DNA from: an uncultured bacterium
GTDB lineage: Bacteria; Bacillota; Clostridia; Oscillospirales; Butyricicoccaceae
Length of the DNA: 10,428 bases
Direction of reading: 5' to 3'
NCBI GenBank assembly: GCA_905215125.1
Contig: CAJMOV010000044.1
Span: 1 to 10,428, forward strand
Made by a program: the position numbers and the translations under genes. The notes under the pieces were generated by a model. That model was not told the origin of the DNA. It made no database searches and saw only the letters and a program-made list of their open reading frames with translations. Each line of letters starts with the position of its first letter. Position 1 is the first letter of the stretch. This document shows, in pieces, positions 5,699 through 10,428 of this stretch.

Positions 5699-6562
5699 TT
5701 AACGGCGCCGTTGTGTACTGGTTGAACCGCAGCAGCTGTTGCAAGCTGAGACGGAGTCATTTCTCTCCCCTGTCGTACGAACCATGTCGCTGATTTTGGG
5801 CGGGAAAAATTCGTCCACGGGGAACTTGAAGCGCTGGAAGAGCTCGCAGGGGTCATCGGCATTGCCCGAGCATTCCTTTTCCGGCATACAGATGTCAAAG
5901 GCGGGCATCAGCAGCTGAATATCGCGTTCCAGCTTGATGATGCTGAACTGGCCCAGGGTGGCGTACAGCTTTTTGCCATCGTCGGAGATGATCAGCTCGT
6001 CGTCGAAGCAGTTGCTAATGGTCTCGGGAATGTCGTTGAGCAGGCACTCGCCGCAGCCCTGACCGTCGACCACTTTCACTCCGAGCAGGACGGGATCCAC
6101 AATCTCTACGACGCCAATGGGCAGGTTGGTCTTTTCAAAGTTTTGGATATCGTTTTCCTGCGGGGCATACTGGGAACTAAAAATGCGGACGCTACCTTCG
6201 CTTCCGAACAGTACAGTGCGCTTGTCATAGGTAGCCAGGCCGCAGATTTCCCTGGGGCGTCCGACGCCGCAGAACACGTCGGCAGTAATTTTGTAAAAAT
6301 ACTTGACGTCCACCGTGTAAAATCCTTTGTTGAAAGGTATGGATTCGACATCGACATAAGACCACAAAAGCTCGGCTGCACGGGGCTTAACATTGATGGC
6401 GCTGTCCAAAACCGCCTGCGAACACCGCGTCAGGTAAACGCGCAGATCTTGGAGACATTCTTTGTCTCTGCAGCTGTCGTACACCTTCCGGGTATGAATA
6501 CAAACGGCCTCCCTCGGCAGGGGATTTCCATGAAGCGGGCCGGGTGAAACCTTATCAGGCAT
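5699..6562 (-). CDS. Conserved clostridial-type cysteine-rich protein of unknown function, 287 aa
   Basis: I cannot assign a function. The start is ATG 6560-6562, chosen because of the Shine-Dalgarno sequence GGGAGGT 7 bases upstream; a longer reading frame to 6682 lacks one. The protein is soluble, with 15 cysteines. Notable blocks are EAVCIHTRKVYDSCRDKECL then QDLRVYL (residues 18-44), VESIPFNKGFYTVDVKYFY (72-90), GQGCGECLLNDIP (168-179) and a tail CNSCCGSTSTQRRR. I recall similar proteins with an 'YDSCRDKDCLxDLRVY' motif in many clostridial genomes, sometimes present in several copies and without a known role. Beta-rich character, many cysteines and the lack of a signal peptide would suit a spore-coat or cytosolic assembly protein, but this is inference from composition and from neighbours linked to sporulation. 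It is divergent from the amidase and has its own terminator. Confidence 0.8.
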   Translation of the reverse strand: MPDKVSPGPLHGNPLPREAVCIHTRKVYDSCRDKECLQDLRVYLTRCSQAVLDSAINVKPRAAELLWSYVDVESIPFNKGFYTVDVKYFYKITADVFCGVGRPREICGLATYDKRTVLFGSEGSVRIFSSQYAPQENDIQNFEKTNLPIGVVEIVDPVLLGVKVVDGQGCGECLLNDIPETISNCFDDELIISDDGKKLYATLGQFSIIKLERDIQLLMPAFDICMPEKECSGNADDPCELFQRFKFPVDEFFPPKISDMVRTTGERNDSVSACNSCCGSTSTQRRR

Positions 6563-6702
6563 TCTATTACCTCCCGATTTGATATTGAAGTCAGCCTTCA
6601 GTATCAGCTTATGTAGAAGGGAGAGATTGGTGAACCATCCGCCATGGGCGCGCGTATGATAAACCAAGGCATCTGCTATCAATATAGTCGAGAGGTGATT
6701 TT

Positions 6703-7440
6703 ATGCCCACCATTTATTTAAGCCCATCAACGCAGGAAGGCAACTTTTACATAACCGGCGGAACTGAGGAACAATATATGAACCTTGTTGCCGACGCGAT
6801 GGAACCTTATCTGCGGTCGAGCGGCATCCAATTTACCCGCAATACGCCGGATATGACGGCAGCGTCCTCCATCCGCCAGGCCAACGAAGGCAGCTATGAC
6901 TTTTATCTGGCGCTTCATTCCAATGCAGCGCCAGACGCTCTGAGCGGACGTCTGCGCGGGACTGACGTCTATTACTACCCCAGCAGCGTTAACGGCAGAC
7001 GTATGGCTGATATCATCGTCAAAAACTTCAAAAACATCTATCCTCTGCCCGAACGAGTGCGCGCCGTTTCAACGACGACCATTGGTGAAGTAAGTAAATC
7101 CCGTGCGCCTGCGGTATTGGTAGAAATTGCATATCATGACAATGTAGAGGACGCAAATTGGATCATCAATAATATCAACGCTATCGCGCGTACCCTGGTA
7201 CTGTCGCTGACTGAATATTTCGGTATCCCCTTTGTCAGTGCGCAGCAGCCGCGCACCGGTACTGTCACACTGACGAGCGGAAATCTCAATATCCGCAGCA
7301 GGCCGACAACCAATTCCACCATTGTCGCCAAAGCGCCGAATGGCGCCAGACTGACGGTGTGGGGCCAATGGCAGAACTGGTATGTTGTTGAATACAATGG
7401 CTACACAGGATACGCCAGCTCACAATATATTTATGTTTGA
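6703..7440 (+). CDS. N-acetylmuramoyl-L-alanine amidase (Amidase_3-like) with C-terminal SH3b domain
   Basis: A peptidoglycan hydrolase that would cut the bond between N-acetylmuramic acid and the stem peptide. Residues 1-175 form the amidase domain, with Glu22 or Glu23 (GGTEEQYMN), His72 (LALHSNAA) and the catalytic-type Glu141 (PAVLVEIAYHDN). Residues 184-245 form one bacterial SH3 domain (LNIRSRPTTNSTIVAKAPNG ... WYVVEYNGYTGYASSQYIYV), which probably binds the wall. The usual first zinc-ligand motif, DPGHGG, is replaced by SPSTQEGN, so the first histidine is missing. There is no signal peptide. CwlC-type sporulation amidases also lack one and act when the mother cell lyses; this parallel is inference. 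The start is ATG 6703 after a GAGAGGTGAT Shine-Dalgarno. No clear promoter was identified in the 140-base divergent gap, so sporulation control is not shown. Confidence 0.88.
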   Translation: MPTIYLSPSTQEGNFYITGGTEEQYMNLVADAMEPYLRSSGIQFTRNTPDMTAASSIRQANEGSYDFYLALHSNAAPDALSGRLRGTDVYYYPSSVNGRRMADIIVKNFKNIYPLPERVRAVSTTTIGEVSKSRAPAVLVEIAYHDNVEDANWIINNINAIARTLVLSLTEYFGIPFVSAQQPRTGTVTLTSGNLNIRSRPTTNSTIVAKAPNGARLTVWGQWQNWYVVEYNGYTGYASSQYIYV

Positions 7441-7447
7441 CGGCGAA

Positions 7448-7477
7448 CAAAAAAGAGGCGGAAATTTTTCCGCCTCT
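7448..7477 (-). terminator. Intrinsic terminator after the SCIFF maturase
   Basis: The arms AGAGGCGGAA (7454-7463) and TTCCGCCTCT (7468-7477) form a perfect 10-bp stem around a four-base loop. On the - strand a run of six or more U residues follows, making it a textbook terminator for the gene that stops at 7499. On the + strand, where the amidase stops at 7440, the tail is only pyrimidine-rich, so it may work weakly in that direction too. Confidence 0.85.
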
Positions 7478-7498
7478 CTTCCCTCTCCGCCGCTATAG

Positions 7499-8878
7499 CT
7501 AGTTTTCTTCCATTTCTTCCATATTGGCCTTGGCTGCCAGATAAATTGCACACTCCAAACGCATACGCTCCAGCTCACAGCCTATTTCATAGCTTTGGTC
7601 AATCACGCCGTGGGAATGGTAATTGGCAGCGCTGCACCCGCCGCTGCAATAAAACTTTGCCCAGCAATCGCGGCAGGCTGGACGAGTATAGACGTTGACG
7701 CCGGCAAATTCCGCCGCCTGCTGACGGGAAAAGGTCCCTTCACGGATATTGCCCATCAGATATTGCTTTTCGCCGACAAACTGATGACAGGGGTAGATGT
7801 CCCCTTCCGGTGTGATGGCAACATATTCACAACCTGCACCACAGCCGCGCAGCCGCTTGATGACACAGGGCCCCTGCTCAAGGTCGACGTTGAAATGGAA
7901 GAAATTAATGGGCTTTCCCTCTTGCCTCATTTTTCGGATCTCTTCGGCCAGGGCGCGATATTCCTCCCGAATGCGGGGCAGGTCTGAAGGCTTGATTTCA
8001 TAGCCGCAGCCGTCCGGCGCCGACACGGGCTCGACTGAAATCTGGGTAAACCCGGCGCTGTATAGAGCAAGAACATCCTGAGTAAAGTCAAGATTTTTAG
8101 ATGTATAAGTTCCACGGACATAATAATCAAGCTCAGGATCGCGCTGACTCACCAGCTTTTGCATTTTGGGCAGGACGACATCGTAACTGCCCCTTCCAGT
8201 CACTGTTTTGCGCATATCGTCGTTGACTTTTTTGCGTCCATCCAAGGACAAGACGATATTGGACATCTCACGGTTGAGATAATCGATGGTGTCGTCATCG
8301 AGTAAAACGCCGTTGGTTGTAATGGTGAAGCGGAAGGATTTGTTATGAATCCTTTCCTGCTCTCTGGCGTACGCAACGGTGTCGCGGACAACGTCCATGG
8401 CCATCAGCGGCTCGCCGCCAAAAAAGTCCACTTCAATATTGTGCCTGTTCTGCGAGCTTTGGATGACAAAATCAATAGCCTTACGGGCTGTCTCCTTATC
8501 CATCAGGCTGCGCACTGTACCAAAGTCCCCCGTCTGGGCAAAACAATAGGTGCAGCGTAGATTGCAGTCGTGTGAAACATGCAGGCACAGCGCCTTGACA
8601 GGTATATTCTGGGGCTTTATCAGGGCGGCGGGAATTTCCTCTTCCTCAGCAAAAAGCAGCCCATTTTCATACAGGTCATATAGCTCAGCGTAGGCCTCCC
8701 GAACCGCCTCCTCCTGTCCGGCGTCAAAGGCGCTGAGAATATTATCGGGGCACTGCTTTGCAAGGGGGGGCTGCAGCAGGGTGCATATCCGGTAAGCGAC
8801 AGGATCCAGCGCGTGTACAGCGCCGCTAGCCACATCGAGTACCAGCGAAATACCGCCCTGCTCAAAACAATGAATCAT
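7499..8878 (-). CDS. Thioether cross-link-forming SCIFF peptide maturase (radical SAM/SPASM)
   Basis: This radical S-adenosylmethionine enzyme installs thioether crosslinks from cysteine onto the neighbouring SCIFF peptide. At 459 aa it has the length expected of the family (CteB of Clostridium thermocellum is the characterised example). The N-terminal ~85 residues resemble a RiPP recognition element. The radical SAM cluster motif is CNLRCTYC (Cys105, Cys109, Cys112), followed by FFGGEPL (152-158) and TITTNG. The SPASM part has cysteines at 338, 346, 350, 364, 402, 405, 411, 415, 434 and 443, with CGAGCEYVAITPEGDIYPCH and CRDCWAKFYCSGGC; these would bind two auxiliary 4Fe-4S clusters. The start is ATG 8876-8878 after a near-perfect AAGGAGG Shine-Dalgarno. 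It lies 80 bases downstream of the peptide gene, with a terminator-like hairpin between them. Confidence 0.95.
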   Translation of the reverse strand: MIHCFEQGGISLVLDVASGAVHALDPVAYRICTLLQPPLAKQCPDNILSAFDAGQEEAVREAYAELYDLYENGLLFAEEEEIPAALIKPQNIPVKALCLHVSHDCNLRCTYCFAQTGDFGTVRSLMDKETARKAIDFVIQSSQNRHNIEVDFFGGEPLMAMDVVRDTVAYAREQERIHNKSFRFTITTNGVLLDDDTIDYLNREMSNIVLSLDGRKKVNDDMRKTVTGRGSYDVVLPKMQKLVSQRDPELDYYVRGTYTSKNLDFTQDVLALYSAGFTQISVEPVSAPDGCGYEIKPSDLPRIREEYRALAEEIRKMRQEGKPINFFHFNVDLEQGPCVIKRLRGCGAGCEYVAITPEGDIYPCHQFVGEKQYLMGNIREGTFSRQQAAEFAGVNVYTRPACRDCWAKFYCSGGCSAANYHSHGVIDQSYEIGCELERMRLECAIYLAAKANMEEMEEN

Positions 8879-8910
8879 AGATGGATCCTCCTTCTCTAGT
8901 CAAAAGCACA

Positions 8911-8942
8911 CAAAAACAGCAGGCACCCGGCCGGATGCCTGC
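8911..8942 (-). terminator. Terminator or attenuator between SCIFF peptide and maturase genes
   Basis: On the - strand, GCAGGCATCC pairs with GGGTGCCTGC (8933-8942 with 8919-8928) around a GGCC loop, with one G-U pair, and TGTTTTTGTG follows. It lies 16 bases after the SCIFF stop and 32 bases before the maturase start. A partial terminator here would give many peptide transcripts per maturase transcript, as in other peptide-modification operons. How strongly it terminates cannot be judged by eye. Confidence 0.75.
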
Positions 8943-8958
8943 CGATTTAGCTGATATG

Positions 8959-9102
8959 TTATCTGCGCTTTTCACATTTCTGGTTGGCAACCGTGCAGGA
9001 TGTCTTGCAGGCCGACTGGCAGGACGTCTGACATTCGCCGCAGCCACCGCTGACCGCCGTCTTTTTCAGGCTGCCCTTGCTGATAGTTTTGACATGTTTC
9101 AT
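8959..9102 (-). CDS. SCIFF six-cysteine ribosomal peptide precursor, 47 aa
   Basis: This is the precursor of a ribosomally made, post-translationally modified peptide. After a basic leader (MKHVKTISKGSLKKTAVSGG) comes the core CGECQTSCQSACKTSC followed by TVANQKCEKRR, with exactly six cysteines. This is the hallmark of the SCIFF family (six cysteines in forty-five residues). I recall that in CteA from Clostridium thermocellum the crosslink joins Cys32 and Thr37; counting from the second Met here, Cys32 and Thr37 fall on the same CKTSCT stretch. Two ATGs adjoin (9103-9105 and 9100-9102). The AAGGAG Shine-Dalgarno sequence fits the first slightly better, but family members begin MKH, so I chose the second. 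The Shine-Dalgarno directly abuts the stop codon of the upstream membrane protein, suggesting coupled expression. The cellular role of mature SCIFF is not known to me. Confidence 0.93.
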   Translation of the reverse strand: MKHVKTISKGSLKKTAVSGGCGECQTSCQSACKTSCTVANQKCEKRR

Positions 9103-9118
9103 CATGATAATACTCCTT

Positions 9119-9538
9119 TTAATGTAATGCCGTTGTGATGATATTTCCAATTATACTCGAAACGAGCAAAATAATCAACACCAAGAAAAGATTTTTTACA
9201 GCAAAAAAACCGGAAAAGGCTGCTGTGCCAATGACCGCCAGCATGATCAGCATAAGAGCAGATCCCAGCAGGATGGAAATAAATTTACGCTTGCCCCTGC
9301 GCGCTAGGAAAGCGCAGATAAGCCCGCCGGCAAAAACCGAGCAGCCCCCGTAAACAGGCAGTGAATCGGCAGGCAGCACGCTTTTCCACACCAGCAGGGC
9401 AAACAACAGGACAAAAGTGAGGGAAACGAGCAGCCCAATCCCCGCACCCGTCAGGATGGGCCTTACAGGAATTGCGGCTGCGGCGGTTTCCCGCTGGGCA
9501 CCGGATGCTTCCTTGCTGCACTTTCTGTTTTTCTTCAT
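9119..9538 (-). CDS. TIGR04086-like four-helix membrane protein
   Basis: A 139-residue protein with a short charged cytoplasmic N-terminus and four hydrophobic helices (about residues 28-50, 57-79, 86-107 and 112-136): ILTGAGIGLLVSLTFVLLFA, VYGGCSVFAGGLICAFLA, ISILLGSALMLIMLAVIG and FLVLIILLVSSIIGNIITTA. Length, helix number and position between yajC and the SCIFF peptide match the TIGR04086 family of clostridial membrane proteins, whose function is unknown. The start is ATG 9536-9538, with GGGAGG about 7 bases upstream. Its stop codon is followed at once by the ribosome binding site of the SCIFF gene. Its conserved location suggests a link to protein export (YajC) or to the peptide, but nothing in the sequence shows which. 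Confidence 0.82.
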   Translation of the reverse strand: MKKNRKCSKEASGAQRETAAAAIPVRPILTGAGIGLLVSLTFVLLFALLVWKSVLPADSLPVYGGCSVFAGGLICAFLARRGKRKFISILLGSALMLIMLAVIGTAAFSGFFAVKNLFLVLIILLVSSIIGNIITTALH

Positions 9539-9615
9539 AACAAAACCTCCCGAACACCATCTAACGAATAGTATGCGGAAGGTTAATTGTTTAGCACAAG
9601 CCCCTAGGGGAGATA

Positions 9616-9951
9616 TTATTGTTCCTTTTCAGTCTTATCGGACTTCTCCAGCTTGGCGGGATCTTCCTGTTTGCTCTCCGTCTCGCTCTCAGAGCTTTCC
9701 TTGGTTTGGATGGCCCATTTCTTGACGGTCAGCTTGGTACGGTCGGCACCCGTTTCAAAGGTAATGATATCATCCTTAACGCTGAGAACGCGTCCGGTAA
9801 AGCCACCGATAGTAACAATATGATCGCCCGGCTTTAAGCTGTTCCGAAGCATACGGTCTGCCTTTTCCTTCTTTTTCTGCGGCCGGATCAACATGAAATA
9901 AAAAAGAGCGATCATGAGAATGATCCAGATATAAGCGGTCCAGTCTCCCAT
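9616..9951 (-). CDS. yajC: Preprotein translocase subunit YajC
   Basis: An accessory subunit of the Sec translocon (binds SecDF in Escherichia coli), 111 aa. The single N-terminal membrane helix is WTAYIWIILMIALFYFMLIR, followed by the family signature PQKKKEKADRMLRNSLKPGD. The beta-rich cytoplasmic domain VTIGGFTGRVLSVKDDIITF comes next. The C-terminal ~30 residues are a highly charged Glu/Lys/Ser tail, common but variable in this family. The start is ATG 9949-9951, preceded by a near-consensus AGGAGG Shine-Dalgarno; the longer reading frame upstream runs into tgt in another frame and is not coding. It lies 67 bases after tgt, as in many bacteria, but with its own promoter, and heads the block that ends with the SCIFF maturase. 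Confidence 0.95.
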   Translation of the reverse strand: MGDWTAYIWIILMIALFYFMLIRPQKKKEKADRMLRNSLKPGDHIVTIGGFTGRVLSVKDDIITFETGADRTKLTVKKWAIQTKESSESETESKQEDPAKLEKSDKTEKEQ

Positions 9952-9984
9952 TTTCTTTCCTCCTGTAAAAATGATAACACTGCA

Positions 9985-10013
9985 ATTATAGTATAAGATT
10001 GGATAAAAGACAA
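9985..10013 (-). promoter_or_regulatory. Sigma-A promoter for the yajC-SCIFF block
   Basis: On the - strand, TTGTCT (10013-10008) is followed, after exactly 17 bases, by a perfect TATAAT (9990-9985), about 34 bases upstream of the yajC start codon. It begins just past the tgt stop at 10019, so yajC and the genes behind it can be expressed independently of tgt at vegetative levels. Confidence 0.75.
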
Positions 10014-10018
10014 GAGAA

Positions 10019-10428
10019 TTATATTCTTGCCGCCAGCTTTTCAACGTTTTCGCGGCGGAAGGCAGCAAAGCTGCCGGTGTCCAGCGCGTCTCGGATATCC
10101 TGCATGAGCTGATTATAAAAATAAAGGTTGTGCATGACGGCGAAGCGCATCCCCAGCATCTCCCCTGCTTTAAGCAGGTGACGCACATACGCGCGCGAAT
10201 ATTTCCGGCACACCGGGCAACGGCAATTTTCATCAATCGGGGCAGAGTCTGTAATGTATTTTGCGTTATTGAGGTTGATGATGCCCATGCTGGTAAACAG
10301 GTGCCCGTGCCGCGCATTACGCGCCGGCATAACGCAGTCAAAAAAGTCGATGCCGCGCCACACCCCTTCTATGATATTGGCCGGGGTACCTACCCCCATC
10401 AGATAACGGGGCTTGTCCTTGGGCATAT
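10019..10428 (-). CDS. tgt: tRNA-guanine transglycosylase (partial, C-terminal part)
   Basis: This enzyme exchanges guanine-34 of GUN-anticodon tRNAs for the queuosine precursor preQ1 in the cytoplasm. About 135 C-terminal residues are present; the 5' part lies beyond base 10428. Visible motifs are PRYLMGVGTPANIIEGV, then GIDFFDCVMPARNARHG, in which the Asp of FDC is the family's catalytic nucleophile. The zinc site is CRCPVCRKYSRAYVRHL, giving three cysteines and a histidine. The internal Met at 10426 is not the start, since family members are about 370 aa. The gene order tgt-yajC is widely conserved. The protein ends at TAA 10019-10021. Confidence 0.96.
   Translation of the reverse strand, partial: MPKDKPRYLMGVGTPANIIEGVWRGIDFFDCVMPARNARHGHLFTSMGIINLNNAKYITDSAPIDENCRCPVCRKYSRAYVRHLLKAGEMLGMRFAVMHNLYFYNQLMQDIRDALDTGSFAAFRRENVEKLAARI

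Noticed and set aside
6563..6682. N-terminal extension of the cysteine-rich 287-residue protein to 6682
   Set aside because: The extension has no ribosome binding site and an unconvincing composition, while ATG 6560-6562 has a strong Shine-Dalgarno sequence directly upstream.
6563..6702. Sigma-E or sigma-K-type promoters in the divergent gap
   Set aside because: Sequences such as CATAAGCTG and CAATATAGT only partly match sporulation -10 patterns, and no convincing -35 partner was found at the proper distance.
9600..9612. Palindrome CCCCTAGGGG between yajC and the TIGR04086-like gene
   Set aside because: It is short, has no room for a loop and no U-run follows. It could be a chance palindrome, and the genes on both sides appear to be in one transcript.
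9952..10341. Long - strand open frame running from the tgt region into yajC
   Set aside because: The upstream part is an out-of-frame shadow of tgt. YajC homology and a near-perfect ribosome binding site put the start at 9951.

Overview
The window looks like chromosomal DNA from a spore-forming member of the Clostridia, probably of the Oscillospiraceae/Ruminococcaceae type with moderate GC content. This is an inference. It rests on a SpoIIM-like sporulation protein next to a Xer-type recombinase, a cortex-lytic-type amidase without a signal peptide, the SCIFF peptide with its radical SAM maturase downstream of tgt and yajC, and strong GGAGG-type ribosome binding sites. No rRNA, tRNA, CRISPR array, insertion sequence or complete mobile element was seen.

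Layout. Positions 1-460 hold a possible gene tail, a + strand intrinsic terminator, an overlooked 44-residue cysteine-rich protein on the - strand, and a promoter driving a + strand transporter pair. That pair (461-2697) is a membrane-fusion protein and a MacB/FtsX-type permease, translationally coupled; their ATPase is not in the window. Positions 2698-3402 form a disordered stretch. It holds a 29-codon fragment that duplicates the C-terminal end of a nearby - strand cysteine-rich protein, that intact protein, and a possible 55-residue ORF whose start codon lies in a hairpin. A DNA-repair methyltransferase (ogt type, - strand) and a tyrosine recombinase (+ strand) then diverge from about 3955. 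The recombinase ends inside the 3' end of the convergent SpoIIM-like gene.

Positions 5666-7440 hold a cysteine-rich protein of unknown role (- strand) with a clear terminator. Divergent from it is an amidase with a C-terminal SH3b domain. From 7445 to the end, everything is on the - strand in the order tgt (partial), yajC, a four-helix TIGR04086-like membrane protein, the SCIFF precursor peptide and the SCIFF maturase. A good sigma-A promoter sits between tgt and yajC, a hairpin terminator/attenuator between the peptide and its maturase, and a strong terminator after the maturase.

How the genes fit together. The yajC block links a Sec-translocon accessory subunit, a small membrane protein and a ribosomally made peptide whose cysteines receive thioether crosslinks from the maturase. 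SCIFF is a known, widely conserved clostridial system, but its physiological role is still unclear to me. The SpoIIM-like gene, the cysteine-rich protein and the amidase could all act in sporulation; for the last two this rests mainly on context. I did not find a wholly new multi-gene system. The less described items are the small cysteine-rich genes, the duplicated fragment, the apparent AUC start of the membrane-fusion protein, and the attenuator inside the SCIFF cassette.
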